A stretch of 64,000 nt of DNA, taken from contig VXBA01001490.1 in assembly GCA_013399895.1 (NCBI GenBank), forward strand, positions 107,540 through 171,539. Direction: 5' to 3'. Both the position numbers and the translations under genes were made by a program. This DNA is from Serilophus lunatus. Lineage: Eukaryota > Chordata > Aves > Passeriformes > Eurylaimidae. Shown here piece after piece: positions 36,101 to 48,669 of the stretch (within the stretch, counting starts at the first letter, position 1; the number at the start of each line of letters is the position of its first letter). A model generated the notes under the pieces. That model saw only the letters and a list, made by a program, of their open reading frames with translations, ran no database searches and was not told the origin of the DNA.

Positions 36101-36320
36101 GCTTGCTCGTAAATTACATAGATTTTAAGATTGGCTCCAACTCAGAATTACCAAACAAATAAATATTGACAAAATCTGGCATGTGGACTGCCATTACACA
36201 CCTAAAGTATTATTTCTGAATTTACTTTTCAAGCTGATACGTCATTTTCTTCCCATATATTTAATCTTTTATGTGATGCAATTGCTATTTGAGAGTGAAT
36301 GAAGAAAATACTGAGGTGCT
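33105..36320. other. AT-rich non-coding DNA, no feature seen
   Basis: No gene, CR1 tail or LTR end recognised. An 11-12 A run sits near 33599-33609 and a TA run near 33868-33875. Confidence 0.6.
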
Positions 36321-36389
36321 TTTTTTTTTTTTTTTTTTAGAAAAAATAAGTAAAGNNNNNNNNNNNNNNNNTTTTTTTTTAGAAAAGAT
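36321..36389. repeat. Poly-T tract with 16-N gap and duplicated flank
   Basis: A T run plus AGAAAAAATAAGTAAAG lies left of the N run (36356-36371), and a T run plus AGAAAAGATAAGTAGAG lies right of it. The near-repeat across a tiny gap suggests two versions of the same locus were placed side by side. Confidence 0.8.
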
Positions 36390-39042
36390 AAGTAGAGGCT
36401 CAGGTAATTTAATTAGGATACATTAACCTTTTTTCCCCCCTCAATTATCCAGCCACTCTCATATCCTGGCAATGCTCACAAACACCAGACTAAAAAAAAA
36501 AAATCTTATTTCCTTCTGACTAAGGGATCATGACCTAAATTGCTGAATGCTAGACTTTTTTTGCTGCTTACAGCAAATGTTTACATTTAATTTTCTCTCA
36601 CTACACTGATACCACAGAATAATGCATACAATATAACTTCTGAAGAATTCATTGAGATCTTTGTATAGGTACTGTTTCTGTGCTCAATGTAGCTACACTA
36701 AGCAGTTAAAAATGTATTGATAGAATAGTACTCATTTGCCCATTTCTAATTATTAAATGCATATTAGTGGCAGGCATCTGTCCAGAGGCTCTGGGACAGG
36801 TCTCTTTCCACACATATGTTATTGCATAGTAGCTATTTACCATAGGAAATACTTCAGATGTGAATATGAATTATTGTCTGTCAATTTTAGCAAGTTCCCC
36901 ACATTTCTGCCATTACTGTTCAGAGGAAACTGAATAAAAAAAGAATAAGAACAGAATCCACCTTCAAAGTTGGTGTAATCCCTTGCTATTTGCACAGCTG
37001 CAATCATGAGACATTCATGTTTTTGTTGTGAATATTTAAATCTGAATATCAAAGTGAAACTTACAGAATGCCACCCTGTTGACCAACATAATAGAAAATA
37101 TTAGTACAAATCTCTCAAAGCCTAATTCTTGGAGAGACATGAATAATGTCTTATTGAAAATAATTCTTCTTCAAAGCTACAATGATTTCTGAAATGTATA
37201 GAGCAATCAAATCAAGGAAGTCAAGCCTGAATACACAGATAGATATTTGAGCCAAAATGCGAAGAATTCTTTTATTACTAATTCTTAAAATGGAAAGTAA
37301 TTTCCAACATCTTCATTGTCGTAATGTGCTCAGGTCCAGGACTGGGTATATGTGTTTCTTTCCTAATCAAACACGGAAATATCCAAGCTTTTATTGCCAT
37401 CCATTCTAAAAACAATGGTGTTGAAATAGCTGCCTTGATACATAATCCCCATGGAGAAAAACTACAAGTAATTTTGCAAAGCTCAAGTGTTCCAACCAGT
37501 GTAATATACCTTACCTGAAGTCTGCTTTCACTGGATGCTTACAGTGAGGTTAAAAATGTAGTCTTCAAAAAAAAAAAAATTCCAGAAAAATTTTATTCAC
37601 TGATGTATTTTTCTATCTGCCAACAATGAATTGGCACTGATTGAAGCATTTTTGTCTATTTGGAAAATCCAACAAGAAATACAGCCATACCAGAAAAGCT
37701 ATCTTTGACTCTAAATGTCATATAAAACCAACATTTTGTTCACTAGATAGCTGTAGTGTTTCAATGTTTCAAATAGAGATGAAATAGAAATTAACCACTG
37801 ACTAAAGGAAATCAGGAAGGATGACCAACTGTATAAATTATATCTAAATAACTTGAAAGTAAAAAGGGGAAAATTAAACTAATTCTTTTTGAACCCCTAA
37901 GATTAAGATTCATCCTAAAGGCTTTTCTAATTAATTTACCACAGGTTGTGTTAACAAAGAAAAAAATTATATTTCTTTGGAATCTTGATATGAAAACCTC
38001 ATAAACAAAGTGATGAGATAGGAGATTAATATATTAAAAGGAGAATACAGGATTTTCTAACTCATGGCTTTATTCCAGATGGTAAAAACTGTTGGTTCTC
38101 TGCCCCAGTGGCACCATTCTTCAAAGATGAGATCCTAAATTTGGAAGGATGGGAAGAATTTCCGGTATCTCAATGTATTTTGCCAAGACTGTTCATCATA
38201 TCTTGTAAATTTTACTTTCTTAACTGGCACCTATAGCAATTAAAAAGATACCTGGAATAATTGGAGTAAATGATTAAAGAAACAAAACCTAAAGACAATG
38301 GTGCTGCTGAAGTGACTGTAAAATGTATCTAAAATAAATTAAAATCTACGAATTAGTCATCGTCTGTCTATGTAGCATCCAATGCTAAAACAATGAAAAC
38401 TCCCATGTATTTAAACCTACATTTTATAAATGCTCACTGGAAAAAATCAATATAAAGCTTTAGTGGACAGAATGTGTGTAATAGTAACAAGTGGAAAGGT
38501 TAGTGTAGAAGTTAATGGTTCTATCAAGAATAAAACAGAGCTAAAGTCTGAAGAAATGCTTTACCACAAGTGGTTCATTAACCTTTGAGAACTCTAGCCT
38601 ATCTTCAAAGTAAAGATTACAACAAACCTGACTCAGTCACTAGTAGCACTTGTTAGTTCTTGGCTTCAGAAATCAACAGCTTTTTCATTTGCATTATGAA
38701 ACTATCACAAAGCTCTCATTCCACTAAGATGTTTGACCCTGTAAACTAACTAGATTAGTTAGTCCAAGATCACATTGGAGCAGTGTGAATGATGGTGAAT
38801 ACCTTACCTAAACACAGCATGGTGCACTCCCAAGTAGCTGGGAATACCAAAATGATCAATAGCAAACAACAACTTCCATAGTTAATTGGCATCACAATAC
38901 CCTAGATCTAGCATAGCTCTGATGGGACTGGAGTCAATTTTGATTAACTCACCTATGAAAAATTGCAGGATTCTTAAAGCAGCTAAGACAGTTTTTCTGC
39001 CTGATATGAGGTGGTGGATGTTGGACAAAAGGCCCAAGTTCT
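36390..39042. other. AT-rich non-coding DNA, no feature seen
   Basis: No gene or repeat family recognised. A perfect 7-base inverted repeat with a 5-base loop (38745-38763, ACTAACT/AGTTAGT) and a 12-13 A run near 37568 are the only local structures. Confidence 0.6.
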
Positions 39043-39047
39043 ATCTC

Positions 39048-39662
39048 TGTTGTGATTTATCCCCAGCTGGCAACTAAGGACCACCCAGCTACTTACTCAC
39101 TCCCTGACTCCTCCTGTCCTGGCGGAGAGTGAACCAGAAAAAAACCTAAAACTCGTGTTGAATAAAATCAGTTTAATAATTGAAACAAAAGAAAATTTAA
39201 GAATTAGAATAATAACAGCAAGAAAAACAATAATTATAGTAATTATAATGAAGGAAAGGGGAGAGAGAGAAAGACAGGACTAAAACCCCAGACAGACAAG
39301 AGATGCACAATGGAATTGCTTACCACCCACTAATCAATGCCCATCCCGTCCCTGAGCAGTGATTGGTGATAATCTCCCCTGATAATCTCCCCTTGGTTTA
39401 TATACTGGGCATGACATTCTATCCTATGGAATATCCCTTTGGCCAGTTCCGGTCAGCTCTCCTGGACACGATTCTTTCCAGCTTATGGTGTAACTGCCTG
39501 CTTGTGAGACACTGAAAAGTCCTTGACTCAGGGCAGACAACTACTTAGTAACAACTGAACATCACTGCATTATCATCATTTTTCTCATACTAAATCCAAA
39601 ACATAACATTGTACCAGTGTCTATGAAGAGAATGATCTGTATCCTAGCTGAAACATAGGACA
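39048..39662 (-). mobile_element. Complete solo LTR, ERVL-like avian family, 615 bp
   Basis: TG (39048) and CA (39662) ends are flanked by a perfect 5-bp duplication ATCTC (39043-39047 and 39663-39667). On the minus strand the unit starts TGTCCTATGTTTCAGCTAGG, has the block CCAAAGGGATATTCCATAGG, a TATATAAA box (39397-39404), an ATTAAA signal (39172-39177) and a TTTATTCAACACGAGTTTTA stretch before the end. This order matches an LTR family I recall as common across birds. A 13-base tandem duplication (39368-39393) lies near the TATA region. There is no attached internal region, so it is a solo LTR. Confidence 0.95.
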
Positions 39663-39667
39663 ATCTC

Positions 39668-40168
39668 CATCTGCTTTTTGCTCCACGTCAATCACTGCTG
39701 ATGGCAGGACATCGTGGTCTTCTTCTTCCTACAGCTTTCCACATCTCTTTCTAGATTTTCACTTTCTACTTAATTTTCCTGGTGCAAATATTTGTGATGT
39801 TTCATGGTTAATTGGGTCACTGAAATGGTCTGATAATCAGAAATTTGTACATGCAATGTGGTGGTTCAAAACTATAATTCATGCATCTGATATTTGTATT
39901 GATATCACATGAAAATGAACAGGAAGGTAGAAACTCTGTAAGCCACTCCTGTGTCCAAACAGTGGACACACATAGTGTGGGATTACTAAGAAGCTACCAC
40001 ATCTAGTACCAGTTTGCAGTTCAATATAAAAAATGTGTTGCATGTTGTACATTAGATCTTAGAAAAGGTCATCACAAGTAATGCCTTTTGAAGATGCAAC
40101 CATTTGAATAGTTGTGATGGCCAGCAGGCAACAGTTAAACATTACGTACAAAAAATTTCTTTTGAGAT
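39668..40168. other. Non-coding DNA, no feature seen
   Basis: Unique-looking sequence between the solo LTR and the AT-rich tract. Nothing recognised. Confidence 0.6.
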
Positions 40169-40375
40169 ACATTTTTATTTTAATTATATATATATAAAAT
40201 AATATATATATAGAAAAAATATATTATTAAAAATAATAATATAGATAAGATATATGATATCTTTATATATTATATATAATAATATTATATATTATTATAA
40301 TATATAACATCTTATATATATTATATATGTATTTTATATGTTTAACAATATACATAATTATGTATATGTGATGTT
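40169..40375. repeat. AT-rich palindromic tract
   Basis: Roughly 200 bases of almost pure A/T built of TATATA, ATAATATA and TATTATA units that are self-complementary in many registers. It could extrude hairpins and is a likely site of length variation. Confidence 0.85.
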
Positions 40376-43300
40376 TTACAACTAATATCCATTATCTAAT
40401 ATCACTGTATTATAGCAATACGGTTCAATATTCTACATAATCTCATATATTCCAATTTATCTTTCAATATGAGAGTGCTATGTTGGTACTCCAAGGATTC
40501 CTGGTTACAGTGCCTCATATTCCCTTATTTTTCTAGATTTTAGGCTCTGTATCTGGCATTCAGTATGAAACAAAATGGCAAAATGAGATAAATATAAAGG
40601 AAATACATCTGAAGGAAAAAGTATCATATAAGTTAAAGCATAATTTCATGTCAGCAATTTCAATGGAAAATGCATGAAAAATCCTGAACTATTGTTTCCA
40701 CTTTGCATAGACTCTCTTGAATATTGGGGTGATCATTTGGATTACATCTTTGCAGATGATCCCAAGATGCTGCTGCAATTTATCTAAATAGGAACCCTCC
40801 AAAGTCAGTGCACTTAGTTTTAAAGCTCACATCAATCTATAATGACACAGGTATACTTAAAAACAAATTCACTTTTGGAATAGCAATCGAGAGCCTGCTG
40901 ACACACAAAGTCAGTCTGTTTCAAACTAGACTTTGAAAGACCTTTTCTTGGTGAACTATTTTCAAGATGAAGTGACAAGGAGTGCACCCTATCAAATATT
41001 GTGTTTTTCTACTTTCTCATGTAATGGAATAGCAATTCAGTTAAAGTATTACCATAGTTGCAAAACCATAATTCAATTTGCTGTGAAAGAAGAAAGGGAA
41101 AGTTGGTAACTGTCAGATGTATTATGCTATAATGACCCAAAGATAAAAATGATGACAGCCAAAGGGACAGTTGGGACCAAGAACCATTAGCTACACATTG
41201 ACAATTCAAATGCATTTGTAACATAGCCAGTTTATTTCAGTCTCCAATCCTTCTATTATTTTTTCCCATTTCATTCCTCTCATCTTCCCCCACCTACTGC
41301 TGTAAGTTTTCTTCCAGCAAGTTTTAGGGTGGAAGTTTAAATGAGCATCTGCCACAGCACCAATGCCAGCACTAACTGGCCACCAACCAGCGAGGCTACT
41401 CTTGCATGGGATGCCTGGCTCCCCTACGGAGACTGCACTTAACCTTTACGACATACTGAGATTCCACCAGCTTGGTGCCTCAAATCCCATGTTCTTGCTT
41501 CTCTCCAAATTTTCCATTTGGTAACGTATCCTGATGATGAGACTCACACCCTTGCATTTCATTCTCCTTCCTGTTTCTCTGCAAGTCAAAACAAATAATT
41601 TTTATTTCATTTCATTTATTTTTGCATTAAAGAAAAAAAAAGTGAAATGGGAGGGGGATTCAGTTCATAATTAGGGGAGGAGTTGTTTTTGGACTCAATC
41701 CTCAACATGAAATCTGTTATAAATGGATTCTGCCAAATTGCTGAACACAGTACAAATTTGTAATGTGCCAGTTTTTTAATAGGTTTAGTTCTTAGGGCTC
41801 TTTCTGTAAGTCCAACCCTTGAGTCATTTCACTGACACTTTGTCCTTGAAAATCTTGTTCTGCAACCTCCTTTTAAAACTATGGGATACACATGCTTAAG
41901 CCTTCCCAGCTGTGACAGCTCAAGACAAAAAAATCAGCCTAGGTTTTGGCACACCTAGGCTCTTCTTCAAGTAATCTCATTTGTGCTTGTCCTAGAACTC
42001 TTCTTATTAGTCAGCATCCTTATCTCATAGGCACAGCTGAGGATGGCATTGTGGCTTCCCAAAGCATGGATACAACACTGGCTAAAGGGACATCCAGATC
42101 TTAGTTACAGCAGACACCATCTTTGGAATCGACTACAGTGAAAAAATTGCTGAAGCCCTTCATCTGTTTTATTTCCCTTGCTTGAATGATGGGTTAAACA
42201 AGCATACTTAAGAGTACAATAGCTCCAGCCATTTGAAATGCTAATTTTCATCTTGGCCACAATATGTTGAGCATATCAACTCCCTTTATACCTTATTGGT
42301 TGTAAAGATAATGAGATTCTTTTAAAAGAACAGCAGAAAATCCATGACATTCAGTATTCAGATTCCTCTCAAATCTGGCTCATGCATGCAAGGGCTGAGA
42401 CAAACTTCAGACTTAAGATAGTATTGTTTTGATTTAGAGCATGTTTATAGTTAAAACATTACACCTCTAAGAAGCACTTCACAGTGGGTGAAGGTAACTG
42501 GTAAATATTCAAAATTCTTCCTGTCTTAAAAGGCTTGTTGAACCTTCTTAAATGTTTTTGTTTGAATTGGATGTAGTGATCTGCCTATGTATACTCTTGC
42601 TTATTTTTTGTTTATTTGAATGCATGAAGATATCACATGAACACCTTTGCAAAAGACCAATCAAACAATAAAAACAAACATGTTGTTCATCCAGATTGTC
42701 TGCTGTTGACCCAATCTGTGGTTTGTACTTTCCAGACTGTAGTGTAAATGTTTCCAGGGACAGATGTTGTGAGAGAGCTCTGAAAATGTCTGATGCTACT
42801 TCCAATCATTTCCAATGATACTTTTCATAGCAGAAATATATCACACATATTTTTTTTTATGCAAGTGCTTTGGTTCATATTATGTTTACGCAATATACTG
42901 ACCTATGCTTCAAAAATCTCTTTCTATACAAACAAACAATTATAATGCAAATACTAGAAGCATGGTGAAGAGACATACAGCAGAAAAATTAGCCCTAGAC
43001 TTTCAGGTTTCTCTCTAAGTTTGCGAATATGTTGGTGGGTTTTAAGATTATACAAACATTTTAATGGATGTGATGGAGAAAGAAAAAACCTATTAGTATA
43101 GAATACCAGATGCAAACTTTTAAGGTTTATTTCTACAGTTTTAGACTTTAACCAGATTGGAAGTACAGGGCAGCTTCTGACTTAGATTGGAATTTCAGAT
43201 CTGAAGTTCAGCCCACATAGGTGGATATCAACCATTCCAATGGATCACTTCAACTTTTTAGACAGCAGGATGACTTGAGAACTATCCATGTGATTTATTT

Positions 43301-43764
43301 TTATTAGAAATGGCATTTAGAAAACCCAATGAATTTTAAAGTCTTCTTTCTCTATAAAAAAGTCTCAAATTTTTTTATTTTTTTTTTTGTCAAGGAGTAA
43401 AATATTTCTAAAAAATAATACTTTGGGGGAAAAAAATGGAAAAAATATAGTCAAGTCCTAGTACCAACCAACATAGTTAAAGTTACAACTTGATAGCTGA
43501 AGTTGTATTTAAATGACAAGTAGTTATCTGTGTTTAGATCCAGACTCCTGTATGAAGGGAAAACAATGAATCTAGAGAAGCATTTAGTAGTTCTCTTTAA
43601 AGGCTTCAGCTCTTTGTATCTGATTGCTGGTAAGATGTTTAATGTTACCAAGATGAGTTAGTGATTACAATCATTTTAGCAGAGTCTCCCTGCTATTGAT
43701 AGCACTGCTGTGGATGGAGAACTGTCACTGGAAAGACGCAGGAATTTCTGTTTATTTGAGCCGA
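40376..43764. other. AT-rich non-coding DNA, no feature seen
   Basis: No gene, CR1 or LTR recognised. Poly-T stretches occur at 42850-42858 and 43371-43389. Confidence 0.55.
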
Positions 43765-43790
43765 GATAACGGGCATCATGCCTTGTTATC
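43765..43790. repeat. Hairpin-forming inverted repeat in a CpG-containing patch
   Basis: GATAAC (43765-43770) pairs with GTTATC (43785-43790), and GGCA (43772-43775) pairs with TGCC (43779-43782) around a TCA loop. The surrounding 43680-43850 is less AT-rich and has several CpGs. It could be part of a conserved element. Confidence 0.7.
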
Positions 43791-44289
43791 AGGCAATACT
43801 TGCTGATGACTTCTACGCCTAAAGACAGGGATTAGGACGTCCTTTTCTGTAGACACATATATTTCTTAGTATTTTTGCTTTTTAAAAATTTTTTTCCTCT
43901 AAACTGATTTTCCTGTTGTTTCCATGAAGGGGAAGATCTATGGACTCATAGAGAATTAATTAAACAGAGAAGAGTAGGGAAAGCAATGTGGCCAACAAGC
44001 ATGCATTTTATCACTCAAAGGCCCATTCAGGTTCACTGCAGTTCATTATTAAAAGCTTTCACTTGTGACTTAGACTTGCCCAATTTGACAGTGGGGGACT
44101 GCTGCAGGAAATGATAATAGAAAATAAAGACTTAAAATTTCATAGCTCTCCTTGGAAAAGTGACCTCAGAAAGGCTTCTTTGATACAACAGATATAACTC
44201 TGGCATTTAATCAAGCTAGTTCTTCAAATTTGAGTGATGAACAAAACTATTTTGTTTTTTCTTGATCTTCAAAGACAAGGAGTATGAGT

Positions 44290-44690
44290 ACTGGAGAAGT
44301 ACCTCCCCTATGAAGACAGGCTGAGAAAGTTGGAGCTGTTTAATCCAGAGAAGAGAAGGTTGCATGGAGACCACAGAACCTTCCAATATATGAAGGATCC
44401 AGAAGGAAGCCAGAGGGTCTCTTCCTTGGGAACTGTAGTGGTAGGACAAGGGGTAGTGGATACAAACTGAAAGAGGGGAAATTTAAACAGATGTTAGGAA
44501 GATTTTTTTTTTTTTTTTGTGACAATGGTGAGACACTGGAACAGGTTTTCTGGGGAGGTTGTGGATGCCCCAACCCTGGCAGTGTTCAAAGCCACCTCTA
44601 GTGGCAGATGTCCTTGCACATGGCAGGGGGGTGGGATTAGATAATCTTTAAGGTCTATTTCAACCCCCTTAACATTCTACAATTTCGTTA
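44290..44690 (+). mobile_element. CR1 LINE 3' fragment, about 400 bp
   Basis: Plus-strand CR1 blocks occur in order: 'tatgaagacaggctgagaaa', 'gagaagagaaggttgcatgg', 'ggacaaggggtagtgg', 'gatgttaggaagat', 'gagacactggaacaggtttt', 'gttgtggatgccccaaccct' and 'gattagataatctttaaggt'. It ends near ACATTCTACAATT without clear octamers. A 15-16 T run (about 44503-44518) has expanded inside it. Non-coding 3' portion only. Confidence 0.95.
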
Positions 44691-44814
44691 CTATGCAGTG
44701 TCTCCAGAATTATAGTAGTGGATAGAAATTGTACCTCAGAGCACTTTTCAGTGGGGAAATTATTATGTGTTTCAAAGAGAAAGGAGACTTCAAAGAGTCT
44801 TTGTGTCATTGTGG

Positions 44815-45032
44815 CCTAAGGATATAGGAGGTTGTCAAAATCAAATCTGACCATTGGACATTTGATTACTTTTCTAAGGAATTTACAAATACACAAGTTA
44901 CAATTAAATTTAAAGCCATTCTTGCTTAGAAACTTAGTATCTGCACCTTTCCTCTACCTGCCATGAGAGACGTGACTTCTTTTTCTTCTTCAAGCCTGCT
45001 GACTCATCCTAGGAAATAGGGACTCTGGATGC
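44815..45032. repeat. Inverted duplication, left arm
   Basis: The reverse complement of this segment recurs at 47577-47776. The first 108 bases differ at two positions only; beyond about 44925 the match continues to about 45032 with a roughly 15-base indel and more substitutions. It lies between a CR1 and an LTR and matches neither family. It could be two insertions of one unrecognised element, or a local inverted duplication. Confidence 0.92.
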
Positions 45033-45183
45033 AGAACTCTCAGATGTCAGGAGAAGTTTCTGGACTTGGGAGCTAAAGAAATAGAGCTAAAAGTGAGGTG
45101 TTTTGTTTTTTTCTCTCCAATGCTGTGTTCTAGGAAACCAATAATATAGCCCCTCACCTGTTCTGGATTTTACAGAATATGCT

Positions 45184-45732
45184 TGTGTATTGGGTCTATC
45201 TGAGATGGAGCCCATTTCCCATACAGCAGCTCTCACAGTGCTGTGCTGGAAGGGTGCTGATAACACACCAGTGTTTTGGCTACCGCTGAGCACAGTACTG
45301 GGACTGTAGTGTCCCTTCCCCAACTGACAGCAGGATTTTGGGAGGGGACACAAGTGGGCCAGCTTTGGTCAAACTGACCAAAGGAATATTCCATACCATA
45401 TGATGTCAGCTCAGGTATAAAGCTGGGGAGAAGCAGGAGGAGGGGGGGGCATCCGCAGTCTCCATGGTGGCTCACCAAGAGAACCACTACACGCGTTGAA
45501 GCCCTACTTCTTTGGATGTGGCCGGTCACCGCCACAGATGGGAAGTAGAGACTAGCGTTTTGCTTTTGCGCGGGCTTTGCTTTGCTTTCATTTTTGCTTT
45601 TAGTAAACTGCCTTTTCCCAACCCACTGTTTACCATCGCATTCTTTTCCCCTGCCTGACTTTTTGGGGGGGGGAGGGGGGAAGGGGGGTTAAAGAAACTG
45701 TGGGCACCTGGCAGCCAGCCAAGGTTAACCCA
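45184..45732 (+). mobile_element. Diverged LTR, ERVL-like, related to the one at 39 kb
   Basis: Starting at TGTGTATTGGGTCTATCTGA, it runs through 'gctgataacacaccagtgtt', 'gaccaaaggaatattccata', TGATGTCAGCTCAGG, a TATAAAG box (45416-45422), a TTTGCTTTGCTTTC stretch and an end near AAGGTTAACCCA. That order parallels the family at 39048-39662 read in the opposite direction. The 3' third carries a G-rich expansion (45664-45688). I do not find a convincing target duplication, so the ends are approximate and the copy is probably older. Confidence 0.85.
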
Positions 45733-47576
45733 TTATAGCTTGTCATCACAATGCAGTGATTTTTAAAAAATATTGACTGTTCTCTATTTGTATCACTACA
45801 GGACCAAGTTCAGGGGTTTTTTGTTGGGTGGTTATTTTTTTTTTTCTTTTAGTTCACTCTTCTTCCTAAGGATGAGGTCTCCACGGGAGACTTTAAGAAA
45901 ATTTTGCTCTGTGCTATCTCATAATGATTTGAAAAACAAACATTGAATTTAGGATGTCTTTGTGTTAATCGTGCATTTATTTATGAATATATTTTAGCAT
46001 GGACCTTAGAAGCAATCTGTAGCACTGTGAGGGAGCCAGAATGTATTGGCCAGTTAGGCTGCATTTAGAGATGCCTTGCATTGGCAGAGTAGGTTTAGCT
46101 TTCCCTCTACCTTTTGTCCTCCAGGTTCACGTTCTTCCTTGGACCTCCCTTCTGTTCGCTCGTCCATATCTAGCACAATTTCCTGTTGTTTCCTTGCACT
46201 GGTGTATTGATGCATTAGCAAGGGTTCTCTATCTTGTTCTTCTCATATTCTCCCTTTCCTACTCTCTGGTTACATTTTAAGAAGAGAAATATTTTAGGAA
46301 CTGTGAGTTTGGCCATGAATTTTCAAGAGCCAAGAGAAGCTCTAAGTTCATCTCACTCTCAGAAGGGCTGATTCCTTGTAGAGTTATGAGCAGGATTAAA
46401 TCTGCAATTTCTGCCTTGAAAAAACATCCCTGCATTAACCCTTTCTCAGCATTTTGTGAGAGCAGAGTTAAAGTGATGGTAGACAGACAGTTTCTACACC
46501 ATAATTCATTGAGAAATAGCAGAAGATTCTTCCCAAAATGTCAGTAAACCAGGAGCTAATGTAATCAAAAATGGTAGGAAATTAGTCATTTGTAGCAGAC
46601 CTTCACATTTATCATTAAATCTCTCTGATTCTACCACTGACCTTTCAAAATCAATAAACCAGGCTGCCTGAAACAAGTAAGTTTCCTTTAAAAGAAAGAA
46701 AATGGAACTTATGTTTGGACCTTTTACCTGCTAGGTTTTGCTGAAACTTTGTCACATTTTTAGCTCTCTTTTATCAATCCACAAGTGTTCAAAATACATT
46801 ACTCATTTAATGAGAGATAATCTTAATTTGTTGTCTGACTTCTGGAGATTATGAATTGTATAGAAGGAAACGCTGAAGCACATTTTTGAGGAGACAGTCT
46901 TTATTTTTCCTGGCAACTGAGTTATAAAGTTGAATCAAGCTCAGCATAAAATCAGTTATAGATCTAATTAGATTTTTTTAAAAATTATTAGAATGTTAAA
47001 GTCTTAATAGAAGGTAGGTTATTTCTTTTTTTGTTTTGATGAATAAAACAGGGTGTGTGTTCCTTGCTGGTATAATAAAATTGAAGGTTAAAAGTAGTAA
47101 AATTAATAAAAAAGGAGTATTCCAGATAAAGACATTGTGGAAGCTATTCCTAATCCATTTCTTTGTTTATTACATAAAGAATGTTATTGACCAGTTTGAA
47201 GCATTTATTTACCGAGTGTCATGCTTTGGCAATACTTTGTCCTTATTTCTTCAATATGAAAAATGTAAATTAATAAATCTCTGTATACAAATGCTGAATA
47301 TTATCTTTATTTTTATGTTTATATAAATTATTTTTATGTAGTTCTTTTTATGTATCAGTATGCATTGACATGTTTTTTTCTTTTTTTTCCCCCATAACAA
47401 GATATAATCAAAATCTATTTGGCACCAAAAGCAAAAGAGATTAACTCAATGAGAGGAGTTTTTTGTTTCAGGTCTATGTCTAATAGGTGTCCTCAAACAG
47501 CATTCAGATGCCACTTCCTATGACCTTGTAGTGAAGAGATGGAGTCTCTTCCTCTGTGCCACTACTCTTCTTCCAT
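45733..47576. other. AT-rich non-coding DNA between LTR and inverted-repeat arm
   Basis: No gene or further element recognised. The stretch from about 46970 is very AT-rich. Confidence 0.55.
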
Positions 47577-47776
47577 TGCAGGCAGAGTCCCTCTTTGCTA
47601 GGGAGTCAGGAGACTTGCAGAGGAAAAAGATGTCATGTCTCTCCTGGCAGGTAGAGGAAAGCTAAGCTAGAATGGCTTTAAATTTAATTGTAACTTGTGT
47701 ATTTGTAAATTCCTTAGAAAAGTAATCAAATGTCCAATGGTCAGATCTGATTTTGACAACCCCCTATATCCTTAGG
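47577..47776. repeat. Inverted duplication, right arm
   Basis: Reverse-complement partner of 44815-45032. The 47669-47776 part is the near-identical core. Toward 47577 the similarity weakens but continues through GGCAGGTAGAGGAAAG and the GAGTCAGGAGACTTGCAGAGG-like segment. No target duplication or terminal signature was identified. Confidence 0.92.
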
Positions 47777-48669
47777 ACACAAGGTGTCCAAATATCCATA
47801 GTGTGCATGCATATCCACCAATATAAACTAGGGATCTGTGAGTGACAGTAACATAATGTGTATAATGCATGTAATGGAATGGAAATATCACTTAGCAATG
47901 TACACACTGAACTCCAACTTTCACAAAAATAGCTTCAGGAAGCCTGGTGTTTGAAAACATGTTATATTTAACTAAGTGTCATTGAGTAATAAGGCAAAGG
48001 GACAAATTTCAAGATCTACACGAACACAAAGTCAATAAATGTATGTGAAGTCCAAAGATGTGACAGACAGATATATTGTACAAAAAGGATTTCTTGGACA
48101 CATTCTGTCAATATAAATATATTCCGTCGACATACATGTGCCTTGTCATGCTGCCTTGTCATAATTGCTGTCTCAAGAGCTTTAATTATCTCTTTAAACC
48201 ATCGGTATTTTCATTTGGTTTGTCTCATAGTCCTTCATTGCTAATGTGTCACAATCTCTTTTTTTTCCCTTGTGGGGGTGACAACTGGTCACTCTTCATT
48301 AATAAAATGACAATTCTCTTATCCATGTTGTATTCACAGTAGGCTTTAGAAAGTTAAACTTCAAGAGATTAAATTCCCTCTGTGGTTATCCTACAGAACA
48401 CACACTTCAACAGAAAATGCTTATACATCATTGTTTTTCTTCTGCCAAGACTAAATTCTATTTTCCAAGACTAAGTAAAGTCGGGATGAAAGCAAGAATA
48501 TGAATTCTATAGGGAAACAGGGACATGTATGGTCAATTGTTATAAACTGTAATGTAATAAGGAAAAAATATATTCCTGTCACTTCAATAACAGGATAAAT
48601 ATACAGAGAAAGGCTTCTAACAGTGTATTTTAGATATTCTTCATGAAGTCCAACATTACCACTAGACTT
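47777..48669. other. AT-rich non-coding DNA, no feature seen
   Basis: No recognisable gene or repeat; short open frames only. Confidence 0.6.
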
